DNA of 49,549 nt, taken from Myxococcota bacterium (GTDB lineage Bacteria; Myxococcota; Kuafuiibacteriia; Kuafuiibacteriales; Kuafuiibacteriaceae). The notes below the pieces were generated by a model that saw only the letters and a list, made by a program, of their open reading frames with translations, was not told the origin of the DNA and did not search any database. Below, in pieces: positions 1 to 8,810 of this stretch; position 1 is the stretch's first letter; every line of letters begins with the position of its first letter. The position numbers and the translations under genes are program-made. The stretch spans positions 1 through 49,549 of the forward strand of contig JANQQN010000505.1 in NCBI GenBank assembly GCA_028289325.1, written 5' to 3'.

Positions 1-686
1 AGGCGCCGGTCGTCCGCCGGACGGCGCCCGCCTCGTCCTCATTCGACGGCGACGCCGCCCTGGCGTGGCCGAGCCCACAGACGCCCGGGGATCTGACCCG
101 GGCCGCCGTCGACGCGGCGGGCAGGGGCGCTCGGATGGAGGCGATCACCGCGGCGTGGATCGCGGCCACCGCCCAGGGCGATGAGCCGAAGCTGGCGCGG
201 CCGGTCCACGCCCGCCGGCGGGCCGAAGGATTCGAGGCCCTGCGCGACGCCAGCGACGGCTATCGCGACGCTCGGGGGCATCGGCCCCAGGTGCTGCTGG
301 CCAAGCTTGGTCCCCTCGCCGAACACACCGCGCGGGTTATGTACGCCAAGAACTTCTTCGAGGCGGGGGGCATCGAGGCGATCGACGCCCGGCCCATCGA
401 AACGCCGGACGCCGCCGCCACCGTCCGCGCCGAACACCCGGACGCCAGCCTGGCCGTCCTGTGTGGCGCCGACGCCCGTTACGCGGCCGAGGCGGCAACC
501 ACGGCGACCGCGCTGAAGCAGGCCGGCGTCCGAACCCTGTACCTCGCGGGGCGACCGGGCGACCACGAAGCCGCGTTCCGTGCCGCGGGCATCGACGAGT
601 TCATCTACATCGGCGTCGACGTTCTCGACGTTCTGCAGCGGGCCCACGCCCACCTCACGTCCGCTTCCGAAGGAGACCCCCAGTGA
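1..686 (+). CDS. mutA: Methylmalonyl-CoA mutase small (non-catalytic) subunit, C-terminal part
   Basis: The gene runs in from the left edge; its reading frame is open from base 3 and ends with TGA at 684-686. What remains is the C-terminal part, with a B12-binding-like fold (about the last 160 residues, starting near [19 protein letters not shown]). The equivalent of the DGHDRG cobalt-ligand motif of the large subunit is replaced by [10 protein letters not shown], as expected for the small subunit, which does not bind cobalamin. It pairs with MutB to form the heterodimer that isomerises methylmalonyl-CoA and succinyl-CoA in the cytoplasm. The stop overlaps the mutB start by four bases (GTGA), so the two subunits are translationally coupled. 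The N-terminal mutase-like half lies outside the window. Confidence 0.9.
   Translation, partial: APVVRRTAPASSSFDGDAALAWPSPQTPGDLTRAAVDAAGRGARMEAITAAWIAATAQGDEPKLARPVHARRRAEGFEALRDASDGYRDARGHRPQVLLAKLGPLAEHTARVMYAKNFFEAGGIEAIDARPIETPDAAATVRAEHPDASLAVLCGADARYAAEAATTATALKQAGVRTLYLAGRPGDHEAAFRAAGIDEFIYIGVDVLDVLQRAHAHLTSASEGDPQ
670..675 (+). promoter_or_regulatory. Ribosome binding site deciding the mutB start
   Basis: AAGGAG lies seven bases before the GTG at 683, inside the last codons of mutA. It supports GTG 683 as the mutB start rather than any of the upstream in-frame codons that overlap mutA. Confidence 0.75.
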
Positions 687-2890
687 GCGCCTTGCCCGAC
701 TTCACGAAGATCCCGCTCAACGACCCGAACGGTTCCGCCCCCATCGACGAGCCGACCTGGCGCGCCGCGTTCACGGAGGCGGCCCAGGCCAGCCCTTCGG
801 ACCGGGTGTGGACGACCCCGGAGAAGATCCCGGTCAAGCCTCTGTACACCCCCGCGGACCTCGAAGGGCTCGATCACCTCGACACCGTCCCCGGGGCCCC
901 ACCTTTTTTGCGCGGCCCGTACGCGACGATGTACGCCACCAAGCCGTGGACCATCCGCCAGTACGCAGGCTTTTCGACGGCCGAGGCCTCCAACGCGTTT
1001 TATCGGCGCAACCTCGCCGCGGGCCAAAAGGGCCTGTCGGTCGCCTTCGACCTCGCGACCCACCGCGGCTACGACAGCGACCACCCTCGGGTCGCCGGTG
1101 ACGTAGGCATGGCCGGGGTGGCCATCGACAGCATCATCGACATGAGGACGCTCTTCGACGGCATTCCTCTGGACCAGATGAGCGTCTCGATGACCATGAA
1201 CGGCGCCGTGCTGCCGGTGATGGCCCTGTATGTGGTGGCGGCCGAGGAGCAAGGCGTGAAGCCCGCTCAGCTGGCGGGGACTATTCAGAACGACATTCTG
1301 AAGGAGTTCATGGTCCGCAACACGTACATCTATCCGCCCCATCCCTCGATGCGGATCATCTCGGACATCTTCGCCTTCACGTCGAAGCATATGCCCCGGT
1401 TCAACAGCATTTCGATCTCGGGCTACCATATGCAGGAGGCGGGGGCGACGGCAGACCTGGAGCTCGCCTACACCCTCGCCGATGGTGTCGAGTACACGCG
1501 GTGTGGAATCGACGCCGGCCTGTCGATCGACGGTTTCGCGCCCCGGCTGTCGTTCTTCTGGGGCATCGGAATGAACTTCTTCATGGAGGTCGCGAAGCTG
1601 CGGGCCGCGCGCGCCCTGTGGGCGAAGCTGATCAAGCCGTTCGAACCGAAGAATCCGAAGTCGCTGTCCTTGCGGACCCACTGCCAGACCTCCGGATGGA
1701 GCCTGACCGCCCAAGACGTCTACAACAACGTGATCCGGACCTGCGTGGAGGCGATGAGCGCCACCCAAGGCCACACCCAGTCTCTACACACCAACGCTCT
1801 CGACGAAGCGCTGGCCCTGCCCACGGATTTTTCGGCCCGGATTGCCCGCAATACGCAGCTCTTCTTGCAGCAGGAGTCGGGGACCTGTCGGGTCATCGAT
1901 CCATGGGCCGGTAGCTACTACGTCGAGCGCCTCACGCGGCAGCTGGCCGAGCGGGCCTGGACCCATATCTCGGAAGTCGAAAACGAAGGTGGGATGGCCA
2001 AAGCCATCGAAGCCGGCATCCCGAAGCTCCGAATCGAAGAAGCCGCCGCCCGTACGCAAGCGTGGATCGATTCCGGCCGCCAGACGGTGGTCGGGATCAA
2101 CAAGTATCGCTTGGACGAAGAAGAAAAGGTCGAGGTGCTCAAGGTTGACAACTCGGCGGTGCGCGGCCAGCAGATCGCCCAGCTGGAGCGGCTGAAGGGT
2201 GAGCGCGACGAACGACGGCTGAAAGAGCGACTGGATGCCCTCACCACCGCTGCCGAGCGGGGGGAAGGCAACCTGCTCGCGCTGGCGGTCGACGCCGCCC
2301 GCGACTCGGCGACGGTGGGCGAGATCTCGATGGCCCTCGAGAAAGTTTATGGGCGCCACAAAGCCACCACCGTAGGCATCACCGGCGTGTATCGTGCCGA
2401 GGTGGCTGACCCCGACCAAAACCTCACCACGGTCCAAGACAAGGTTCGTGCGTTCGAAGACGCCGAAGGCCGCCGACCCCGCATCCTGATCGCCAAGATG
2501 GGCCAGGACGGCCACGACCGCGGCCAGAAGGTCATCGCGTCGGCGTTCGCGGACATCGGTTTCGACGTCGATATCGGACCGTTGTTTCAGACCCCCGACG
2601 AAACCGCCCGGCAGGCGGTGGAAAACGACGTTCACGTCGTCGGGGCGAGCTCGTTGGCCGCCGGTCACCTGACCTTGGTCCCCGAGCTTCGCCAGGCCCT
2701 CGCCGACCTCGGGCGGCCGGATATCCTCGTCGTCGTGGGCGGCGTCATCCCCCCCGACGACTACCAGGCCCTGCGCGATGCCGGGGCGGCGGCGATCTTT
2801 CCTCCCGGGACGGTGATCAGCGAAGCGGCCGGGGAGCTGCTCGATGAGCTTCTGCCCGCTGACGCGGCGCCGAAGGCCGACGGCTCGTGA
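683..2890 (+). CDS. mutB: Methylmalonyl-CoA mutase large catalytic subunit
   Basis: This 735-residue protein is the adenosylcobalamin-dependent subunit that interconverts (R)-methylmalonyl-CoA and succinyl-CoA. The N-terminal TIM-barrel carries the substrate-site stretch [17 protein letters not shown] (about residues 82-98), with the tyrosine typical of MCM. The C-terminal B12 domain has DGHDRG with the lower-axial cobalt ligand His611. From memory it resembles the propionibacterial MutB very closely along its full length. I place the start at GTG 683: it overlaps the mutA stop as GTGA and is preceded by AAGGAG at 670-675. A longer open frame reaching back to 461 lies over mutA and is not the true N-terminus. 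The downstream meaB overlaps its stop by four bases. Confidence 0.97.
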   Translation: MSALPDFTKIPLNDPNGSAPIDEPTWRAAFTEAAQASPSDRVWTTPEKIPVKPLYTPADLEGLDHLDTVPGAPPFLRGPYATMYATKPWTIRQYAGFSTAEASNAFYRRNLAAGQKGLSVAFDLATHRGYDSDHPRVAGDVGMAGVAIDSIIDMRTLFDGIPLDQMSVSMTMNGAVLPVMALYVVAAEEQGVKPAQLAGTIQNDILKEFMVRNTYIYPPHPSMRIISDIFAFTSKHMPRFNSISISGYHMQEAGATADLELAYTLADGVEYTRCGIDAGLSIDGFAPRLSFFWGIGMNFFMEVAKLRAARALWAKLIKPFEPKNPKSLSLRTHCQTSGWSLTAQDVYNNVIRTCVEAMSATQGHTQSLHTNALDEALALPTDFSARIARNTQLFLQQESGTCRVIDPWAGSYYVERLTRQLAERAWTHISEVENEGGMAKAIEAGIPKLRIEEAAARTQAWIDSGRQTVVGINKYRLDEEEKVEVLKVDNSAVRGQQIAQLERLKGERDERRLKERLDALTTAAERGEGNLLALAVDAARDSATVGEISMALEKVYGRHKATTVGITGVYRAEVADPDQNLTTVQDKVRAFEDAEGRRPRILIAKMGQDGHDRGQKVIASAFADIGFDVDIGPLFQTPDETARQAVENDVHVVGASSLAAGHLTLVPELRQALADLGRPDILVVVGGVIPPDDYQALRDAGAAAIFPPGTVISEAAGELLDELLPADAAPKADGS

Positions 2891-3900
2891 GCGGCCGCCG
2901 TACCTACGACCTCAACGAGCTCGTGCCCGCGGTCCAACGAGGCGAACGGCAAGCCCTCGGCCGGGCCATCACCCTCGTCGAGAGTCGTCGCGCCGACCAC
3001 CGAGCGCTCGCGCAAACCATGCTTCTGCAGCTGGCCGAGCCGTCGGCCAATGTGACCCGCGTGGGCATCACCGGGGTACCCGGCGTCGGCAAGTCGACGT
3101 TTATCGAAGCCTTCGGCCTGAACCTCATCGAGCGCGGGCATCGGGTCGCGGTCCTCGCCGTCGACCCCAGCAGCAGCCGAACCGGCGGCAGCATCCTCGC
3201 CGACAAGACCCGAATGCAGGAGCTCAGCCGAGACCCGAGGGCGTTCGTGCGCCCGTCGCCGTCGTCGGGAACGCTGGGCGGCGTCACCCGCACGACCCGG
3301 GAGACGATGACCCTCCTCGAAGCGGCGGGCTTCGACGTCGTATTGGTGGAGACGGTCGGCGTGGGTCAGTCGGAGACCTCGGTCGCCGACATGGTCGACT
3401 TCTTCTTGGTTTTGATGCTGGCCGGCGCCGGCGATGAGTTCCAAGGGATCAAAAAGGGCGTCCTCGAGCTCGCGGACATGTTGGCCGTCAACAAGGCCGA
3501 CGGCGACAACGCCATCCGGGCCAGAGAGGCGGCCGCGCGTTATCGGAGCGCCCTCGCAATGATGGCCCCCCGCACGACCACTTGGCGGCCGCCGGTCGTC
3601 ACGTGCTCGGCTCGTGACAACACCGGGGTGCTCGAGATCTGGGAGCGGATCCAGGATCACCGTCAACGCCTCGACGAAAGCGGAGAGCTGGCCGCCAATC
3701 GCGCCCGGCAGCGGCGAGGATGGATGTGGTCCATGGTGCAAGACGCGCTGCTTCGGTCGCTCGACGAGCAGCGCGAGGTTCGGACGCTTCGGCGTCGGTT
3801 CGAGACCCAGCTCGACGCTAACCAGACGACGCCAGCCCTCGGCGCGCAGGCGATCCTCGACGCCTTTCGGTGGCCGCCGCCCGGCGACGACGTCGCTTAG
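2887..3900 (+). CDS. meaB: MeaB/ArgK-type G3E GTPase, mutase chaperone
   Basis: A 337-residue P-loop GTPase of the MeaB (human MMAA) family. It gates cofactor loading onto methylmalonyl-CoA mutase and protects or reactivates the enzyme. Visible motifs are Walker A GVPGVGKS (residues 63-70), the switch/Walker B region ETVGVGQSE and the base-recognition motif NKAD (202-205). The GTG start overlaps the mutB stop by four bases (GTGA), so mutA, mutB and meaB form one coupled operon, the common arrangement for this pathway. The length matches the family. The older name ArgK (arginine transport kinase) is a misnomer for proteins in this context. Confidence 0.95.
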   Translation: MSGRRTYDLNELVPAVQRGERQALGRAITLVESRRADHRALAQTMLLQLAEPSANVTRVGITGVPGVGKSTFIEAFGLNLIERGHRVAVLAVDPSSSRTGGSILADKTRMQELSRDPRAFVRPSPSSGTLGGVTRTTRETMTLLEAAGFDVVLVETVGVGQSETSVADMVDFFLVLMLAGAGDEFQGIKKGVLELADMLAVNKADGDNAIRAREAAARYRSALAMMAPRTTTWRPPVVTCSARDNTGVLEIWERIQDHRQRLDESGELAANRARQRRGWMWSMVQDALLRSLDEQREVRTLRRRFETQLDANQTTPALGAQAILDAFRWPPPGDDVA

Positions 3901-3932
3901 ACACCGCTGCCGGGATGGGGTAAGCGGAGCCC

Positions 3933-5648
3933 ATGCGGCTCAATCGTTCGTCGTACGCTCTTGTCTCGCTGGTGCTGGTGGCCGCGGGGGTCGGGCCCGC
4001 GGGGTGCCGACACGACCCGAGCGCGCCCTCCGAAGCCACGCCCGCCTCGAAGCCTGAACAGACCGAGCCCGCGCTCGTTCCGACCTCTCGTCCGGCCGCG
4101 GCCAGCGAGGCGGCGCGGCCACCGCTGGCCTCGGTGACCGACGGATGGTGGCGGACGGCGGTGTTCTACGAGATCTTCGTGCGCAGCTTCAAGGACGCCG
4201 ACGGTGACGGCGTAGGCGACTTCGCGGGCCTCACCGCCCAGCTCGACTACCTGAACGACGGGGACCCGGAAACCTCCAGCGACCTCGGCGTCGACGCGCT
4301 GTGGTTGATGCCGATCAAGAAGTCGCCCAGCTATCATGGCTACGACGTCACCGACTACCAGGCCGTCAATCCCGATTACGGCACCATCGAAGACTTCGAC
4401 CGGCTGCTGGCGGCGGCCCATGCGCGAGGCATCAAGGTGATCATCGACTTCGTCCTCAACCACAGCTCCTCGAAACACCCGTGGTTCAAGCAATCGCGAT
4501 CCCCGGACTCCAAGTATCGCGACTACTACGTGTGGCGAGACCGCCCCGACGACCGGTGGAAGCGCCCCTGGGATGGCGCCCCGGTGTGGCACAAGACGCG
4601 CTCCGGATACTTCTACGGCCTGTTTTGGAGCGGAATGCCGGACCTCAACCTGGCCCATCCCGAAGTCGAGGCCCATATGGTCGACGCGATGCGCTTCTGG
4701 CTCGACCGCGGGGTCGACGGCTTTCGGGTGGACGCGGTCCGTTATCTCCATCAGACCGACGACGGTCAGATCGCCGATGTCCCCGCGACCCACGCCTTCG
4801 TCAAGAAGCTGCGCCGCCGTCTGGCGGACTATCCGAACGCGGTCTGGATCGGCGAAGCGTGGACCGACATGACCAAGGTCGCGAAGTACTACGGCGACGG
4901 AGGCGACGAGTTTCAGCTCGCTTTCTCGTTCGACATCGCGAGCGCGATCATCGAAGCCGTGAACGACGGCAACCGTGCGTCCCTCAACCAAGCATTGGCG
5001 ACGGCCGACACCGTCATGGCGGACCGGGGCTTCGAAGCGCCGTTCCTGACCAATCACGACATGCCCCGGGTCATGCGCAGCCTCGGCGGAGACCCGGGCG
5101 CGATGCGGGTGGCCGCGGCCACCATGATGGCCATGCCCGGTACCCCGTTCATCTATTACGGCGAAGAGATCGGCATGCAGGGCGGCCCTCTCCCCCGCGA
5201 CGAAGACAAACGAACCCCCATGCGTTGGACGGACAGCCAACCCGGCTTCGGATTCACAACCGCGGCCAAGACGTGGCATCCGGGCACCGAAGCGAGCGGG
5301 GTCTCGGTCACGGCGCAAAGAGGGCGAGAGGGCTCCCTGTGGACCCTGTACCGCGACCTCATCGCGCTACGCCACGACCACCTCGCGCTCGCCGATGGCG
5401 AGACGGCGACCCCGGTGGTCAAGGACGGCGGCCGCGGCGTCGTCGCCATCCTGCGCCGATCCGGAGATCAACGCGCGCTGTTCGTCGCTAACCTCCATAC
5501 CGAACCCGCACCAGCGTTCACCATCGATGTCGAAGCCCGCCCCCAGGTGTTAATGCAGGAGGGCCTCGAAGGGTCGCCGGCCGCTCGCGACGGGGGGCTT
5601 CGTTTTGATGGCCTGGGCCCGCGCGGGTTCGTGTACCTGACGCTGTAG
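3933..5648 (+). CDS. GH13 alpha-amylase/alpha-glucosidase family lipoprotein
   Basis: A 571-residue glycoside hydrolase family 13 enzyme, predicted to cleave alpha-glucosidic bonds in oligosaccharides or to transfer glucosyl units outside the cytoplasm. The N-terminus has a hydrophobic signal ending at Cys25 (GPAGC, a slightly non-canonical lipobox), followed by a Pro/Ala/Ser/Thr-rich linker to about residue 65. The four GH13 regions are present: DFVLNH (172-177), GFRVDAVRYL with nucleophile Asp267, GEAW with acid/base Glu308 and FLTNHD with Asp376. The closing 80 residues look like the usual beta-sandwich domain. The family includes oligo-1,6-glucosidase, trehalose synthase and amylosucrase-like enzymes; I cannot assign the exact substrate. 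It sits 32 bases after meaB and converges on the next gene. Confidence 0.9.
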   Translation: MRLNRSSYALVSLVLVAAGVGPAGCRHDPSAPSEATPASKPEQTEPALVPTSRPAAASEAARPPLASVTDGWWRTAVFYEIFVRSFKDADGDGVGDFAGLTAQLDYLNDGDPETSSDLGVDALWLMPIKKSPSYHGYDVTDYQAVNPDYGTIEDFDRLLAAAHARGIKVIIDFVLNHSSSKHPWFKQSRSPDSKYRDYYVWRDRPDDRWKRPWDGAPVWHKTRSGYFYGLFWSGMPDLNLAHPEVEAHMVDAMRFWLDRGVDGFRVDAVRYLHQTDDGQIADVPATHAFVKKLRRRLADYPNAVWIGEAWTDMTKVAKYYGDGGDEFQLAFSFDIASAIIEAVNDGNRASLNQALATADTVMADRGFEAPFLTNHDMPRVMRSLGGDPGAMRVAAATMMAMPGTPFIYYGEEIGMQGGPLPRDEDKRTPMRWTDSQPGFGFTTAAKTWHPGTEASGVSVTAQRGREGSLWTLYRDLIALRHDHLALADGETATPVVKDGGRGVVAILRRSGDQRALFVANLHTEPAPAFTIDVEARPQVLMQEGLEGSPAARDGGLRFDGLGPRGFVYLTL

Positions 5649-5660
5649 GCGCCTTCGGCG

Positions 5661-5680
5661 ACCGGCGCCCCCGCGCCGGT
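5661..5680. terminator. Stem-loop between convergent genes
   Basis: ACCGGCGC and GCGCCGGT form a perfect 8-bp stem around a CCCC loop, filling the 32-base gap between the convergent GH13 and monooxygenase genes. There is no T-run on either side, so it may only assist termination or act as a 3' stabiliser. Confidence 0.5.
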
Positions 5681-5989
5681 TCAGCCGAGACCGGGCATCT
5701 TGGCGACCACCACGTCGAGCTCCCGAACCGAAGGCGGCTGACTCAGCAGCGAAGACCACCGCGCCTTCAAGAGGTCGGCGATCCGCCCCTCGAAATGCGC
5801 CTTGCGCCCCTGCTCGTCGGGAAAGACGTCGAAGATGAAGAACGTCCGCTCATCGTGGCGGACCGCGAACCATGCGATCGTTTCCGCCTCGTCCTGCGCC
5901 AGGGGCAGCGCCTCCTCGAGGAATGAGCGTACGGACTCCGCCTGATCCTCTTTCGCTACCAGCTTCACCAAGAAACCGACTTTAACCAT
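5681..5989 (-). CDS. Antibiotic biosynthesis monooxygenase (ABM) family small protein
   Basis: A 102-residue single-domain protein of the dimeric alpha/beta ABM fold. The pattern VKVGFLVKLVAKEDQAESVRSF..., then TIAWFAVRHDERTFFIFDVFPDEQGRKAHFEG is typical of this family, which includes cofactor-free quinol monooxygenases, haem-degrading enzymes and (4S)-4-hydroxy-5-phosphonooxypentane-2,3-dione isomerase. Substrate cannot be inferred from sequence alone. It is divergent from the GlxA-type AraC regulator at 6080, with about 90 bases between the start codons, so that regulator may control it. Confidence 0.8.
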   Translation of the reverse strand: MVKVGFLVKLVAKEDQAESVRSFLEEALPLAQDEAETIAWFAVRHDERTFFIFDVFPDEQGRKAHFEGRIADLLKARWSSLLSQPPSVRELDVVVAKMPGLG

Positions 5990-6034
5990 CGTGTACCCTT
6001 TCTGGTCGGCGACCGCGGCCCAGGCTCCCCTGAT

Positions 6035-6050
6035 TGGCCGTCTCCGGCCA
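6035..6050. promoter_or_regulatory. Palindromic operator candidate in divergent promoter region
   Basis: TGGCCG-TCTC-CGGCCA is a perfect 6-bp inverted repeat with a 4-base spacer, in the 90-base gap between the ABM gene and the AraC-type regulator. The adjoining sequence (6051-6080) is unusually AT-rich for this genome and starts with TTGGCA, a -35-like hexamer. An autoregulatory or shared operator is plausible, but this is inferred from position and symmetry only. Confidence 0.35.
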
Positions 6051-6079
6051 TTGGCAAAATAGACAACAATGATACGGTT

Positions 6080-7033
6080 ATGGCCATGCGCGTGGACGTG
6101 TTGGTGTTCGACGGGGTCTTCGATCTCGGGCTCGCGGCGCTGGTCGATACGCTGGCCGCGGCCAACGAGCTGTCGCCTCGGATCACGGGTCTCAAACTAT
6201 CGTTCGACGTCCGTAAGGTCGGTTTTCGGCGCCGCGTTCGCACCGGGCAGGGGCACGGGGTGGCGCTGCAGCGGCCGCGCTCCCGAGCCGACGTCACGAT
6301 CGTCGCCGGCCTGGGATGCCGCACGGTCGCCGCGCTGGAGGACATCTTGGCCCGACCGGACCTCCGATCCGCCACCGACTGGCTTCGGCGCGACCCGTCC
6401 TCGACAGTCCTCGCGGCGTGCACGGGAACGTTCGTGGTGGCCGAAGCGGGCCTCCTCGACGGCCACATGGCCACGACCACGTGGTGGCTAGCTTCCCCGT
6501 TTCGAGCGCGATATCCGTCGGTCGCGCTCGATCCACGGCGGATGGTCGTCGAGTCCGGGCCGTTCGTCACCGCCGGCGCCGCGCTGGCCCATCTCGACCT
6601 CGCGCTGTGGTTGATCCGGTCGCGGTCCCCGAGTCTAGCGGACCTCGTCAGCCGCTATCTGATGATCGAAGCCCGCGCCACCGTCGCCCTGCATGCGATC
6701 CCCGACCATCTCGCTCACGCCGACCCCGTCGTCCGTTCGTTCGAGCGATGGGCCCGGGACCACCTTCGCGACGCGCCGTCGATGCGCGACGCCGCCCACG
6801 CGATCGGGACCAGTGTCCGTACGCTCGGCCGCCGGACGAAAGCCGTGTTGGGCAAGACGCCGGTGGGGTATCTGCAAGACCTTCGCATCGAGCACGCCGT
6901 CCACCGCCTGCGCACCAGCGACCTATCGGTCGACGAGATCGCGGGTGAGGTCGGGTACGCGGACGCGGTCACCTTGCGGAACCTCCTGCGTCGAAAGACC
7001 GGCCGCGGCGTTCACGAGCTGCGCCGCCGCTGA
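6080..7033 (+). CDS. GlxA-type AraC family transcriptional regulator
   Basis: A 317-residue regulator with an N-terminal DJ-1/PfpI-like (class I glutamine amidotransferase-like) domain, about residues 1-190, and a C-terminal AraC-type double helix-turn-helix (about 220-315). The first part has the expected VDVLVFDGVFDLGLAALVDTL opening and the elbow segment LAACTGTFVVAEAGLLDG, with the elbow Cys followed by T-G-T. The HTH has the typical TSVRTLGRRTKAVLGKTPVGYLQDLRIEHA and the closing VGYADAVTLRNLLRRKTG. Proteins of this type usually sense a small molecule and activate neighbouring genes. ATG 6086 is an alternative start two codons downstream. Candidate target: the divergent ABM gene. Confidence 0.9.
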   Translation: MAMRVDVLVFDGVFDLGLAALVDTLAAANELSPRITGLKLSFDVRKVGFRRRVRTGQGHGVALQRPRSRADVTIVAGLGCRTVAALEDILARPDLRSATDWLRRDPSSTVLAACTGTFVVAEAGLLDGHMATTTWWLASPFRARYPSVALDPRRMVVESGPFVTAGAALAHLDLALWLIRSRSPSLADLVSRYLMIEARATVALHAIPDHLAHADPVVRSFERWARDHLRDAPSMRDAAHAIGTSVRTLGRRTKAVLGKTPVGYLQDLRIEHAVHRLRTSDLSVDEIAGEVGYADAVTLRNLLRRKTGRGVHELRRR

Positions 7034-7038
7034 TGATC

Positions 7039-7052
7039 GTCGGCCCGCCGAC
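7039..7052. terminator. Stem-loop between convergent genes
   Basis: GTCGGC-CC-GCCGAC is a perfect 6-bp stem in the 34-base gap between the convergent AraC-type regulator and aldo/keto reductase. No T-run follows on either strand, so termination activity is uncertain. Confidence 0.35.
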
Positions 7053-7067
7053 CCCGGAGGGGCATGG

Positions 7068-8069
7068 CTACCGCCAGGGCAGCTGCTTTCGGTACGACCA
7101 GTACCACTCGGCATCTTCGGCCAGCTCGCTCAGCGCCGCCGAATCGTCGTCGGTCCATTCAATGTTTTGGGCGGAGAGATTGCTGGCCACCTGGGCTTCG
7201 GTCACCGCGCCCATGAGAACCACGTCGACCCACGGCTGCGCGAGCGCGGCGGCGATGGCCCACGCGTCGACGGTCGTCCGGTGGCGGGCGACGGCCCGGT
7301 CGATGGCTAGGGCCGCCCCGTCGCTGAGGGTCGAGCGACCGCGTTCGGTCAGTCGCCCGTTGGCGAGGCTCTCTTTGATGATGACCCCCAACCCCGCTTC
7401 GCGCGCTTCGAGCAGCGCGGCCCCCACCGAAGGCTCGAGGGGATTCCACGTCGCCTGCACAGTATCAAACAGCCGATGACCGTCGCGGTGGACGGCGACC
7501 GCCTTGTCGAGGGTGTGGGCCTGCTTGGGCCCGGTCAGGCTGAGCCCGATCTTGATTCCATGGGCGGCCTTGAGACCGGCCATCGCGTCGAGAACCTCGT
7601 CGTTGTCGAGAACGCCGCTGTCGAGACTGGCGGAGTGGACCTGGTAGACGTCGAGGTACTCCCAAAGCTGCTGCCGGGTGAGCGCCCACTGCTGCCGAAG
7701 ACGAGCCACCGAGTGTTCCTTGACCTCGTGGGTATCCGCTTCGATTCGCCAGTCGGCGGTGTACGTGTAGCCCCACTTGGAGCTGACGACGACATCTCCC
7801 GGGTCGAGGTCCCGGCGGTCCAACCACTGGCGGAGAAACGCTTCCGCCCGGCCGTAGGATCGGGCCACGTCGAAGACCCGAACCCCAGCGTCATAGGCGG
7901 CGTCGAGGACCGCATTGGCCTGCGCCTGCAGCGCATCGACGGAACGGTCGGCGGGCAGATCTTCCTGGCGGCCGAGGGTGATGTAGCCGGGTCGTCCCAG
8001 CGCCGCCAGGCCGAGCCCCATCCGGGTCACTTCGAGGCCGGTCCGGCCCAGGCTGCGATCTTTGCCCAC
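7068..8069 (-). CDS. Aldo/keto reductase
   Basis: A 333-residue NAD(P)H-dependent oxidoreductase with the AKR (beta/alpha)8 barrel. The catalytic tetrad is visible: Asp67 and Tyr72 in VFDVARSYGRAE, Lys98 in VVSSKWGY and His145 in YQVHS. The RTGLEVTRMGLG opening and the ALAQPWVDVVLMGAVTEAQVASNL region near the C-terminus (cofactor-binding side) match the branch often annotated as L-fucose/D-threo-aldose dehydrogenase-like. The substrate remains unknown. The start is GTG at 8069, the only reasonable initiation codon. It is divergent from the GST gene at 8163. Confidence 0.9.
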   Translation of the reverse strand: MGKDRSLGRTGLEVTRMGLGLAALGRPGYITLGRQEDLPADRSVDALQAQANAVLDAAYDAGVRVFDVARSYGRAEAFLRQWLDRRDLDPGDVVVSSKWGYTYTADWRIEADTHEVKEHSVARLRQQWALTRQQLWEYLDVYQVHSASLDSGVLDNDEVLDAMAGLKAAHGIKIGLSLTGPKQAHTLDKAVAVHRDGHRLFDTVQATWNPLEPSVGAALLEAREAGLGVIIKESLANGRLTERGRSTLSDGAALAIDRAVARHRTTVDAWAIAAALAQPWVDVVLMGAVTEAQVASNLSAQNIEWTDDDSAALSELAEDAEWYWSYRKQLPWR

Positions 8070-8162
8070 GTCTTAGGTGTAGAGCGTCGGGGGAGGGGGC
8101 GCTAGTTATTCGCAGGTCGGCGCCCGCTTGAGGGCGCCTTCGGGCCATGATACCGCGCTCCA

Positions 8163-8804
8163 ATGCGGCTGTACGGGTATTGGCGCAGCACCGCGAGCTG
8201 GCGAGTTCGTCTCGTCCTCGCGCTCAAGGAGGTCGAATACGACAACCATCCGGTGCACCTCGTGCGAGACGGTGGCGAGCAGCGGACCGACGCCTACCGT
8301 CGCAAGAACCCGATGACGCAGGTCCCCCTGTTGGAGTGGGAAGAAGACGGTCGCACCCGTCGACTGTCGCAGTCCGTAGCCATCTGTGAGCTATTGAACG
8401 AGCGCTATCCGGAGCCTCCCCTGCTGCCCCCCTCCCTCGAGGGCCGAGCGACCGTTCGCCAACTCGTCGAGGTGGTGAACGCAGGTATCCAGCCGCTTCA
8501 AAACCTCCGGGTGTTACAGGAGCTGTCCGCAGCCGGCATGGACCGGGACGAGTGGGGGGCCCGGTGGATCGAGCGAGGATTCATTGCCCTGGAAACGATG
8601 CTCCAGGAGACCGCGGGCGCGTACGCGTTCGCCGACGAACTGACCCTGGCCGACGTCTTCGTCGTCCCCCAGGTGTATAACGCCCGCCGATTCGGGGTGA
8701 AGATGAGCCGCTTCCCGACGATCGAGCGCGTCGACGCCGCGTGTGCGGCGTTGCCGGCTTTCGCCGCCGCGGCGCCGGACCGTCAGCCGGACGCGCAACC
8801 GTAG
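8163..8804 (+). CDS. maiA: Maleylacetoacetate isomerase / zeta-class glutathione S-transferase
   Basis: A 213-residue GST. The N-terminal thioredoxin-like domain begins LYGYWRSTASWRVRLVLALK, where the S-x-x-S-x-R-V-R pattern is the zeta-class glutathione-activating motif. It then has NPMTQVPLLEW (cis-proline loop) and an SQSVAICELLNERYP helix. The C-terminal helical domain contains YAFADELTLADVFVVPQVYNARRF, another family hallmark. The known reaction is the glutathione-dependent isomerisation of maleylacetoacetate to fumarylacetoacetate in tyrosine degradation. No other tyrosine-catabolism gene is nearby, so a general GST role cannot be excluded. Its stop lies only six bases from the stop of the converging Kunitz gene. 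Confidence 0.85.
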   Translation: MRLYGYWRSTASWRVRLVLALKEVEYDNHPVHLVRDGGEQRTDAYRRKNPMTQVPLLEWEEDGRTRRLSQSVAICELLNERYPEPPLLPPSLEGRATVRQLVEVVNAGIQPLQNLRVLQELSAAGMDRDEWGARWIERGFIALETMLQETAGAYAFADELTLADVFVVPQVYNARRFGVKMSRFPTIERVDAACAALPAFAAAAPDRQPDAQP

Positions 8805-8810
8805 GACCCC

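Noticed and set aside
461-682. N-terminal extension of MutB to 461
   Set aside because: It overlaps the well-conserved end of mutA and encodes Arg-rich sequence; the GTGA overlap and AAGGAG mark GTG 683 as the start.
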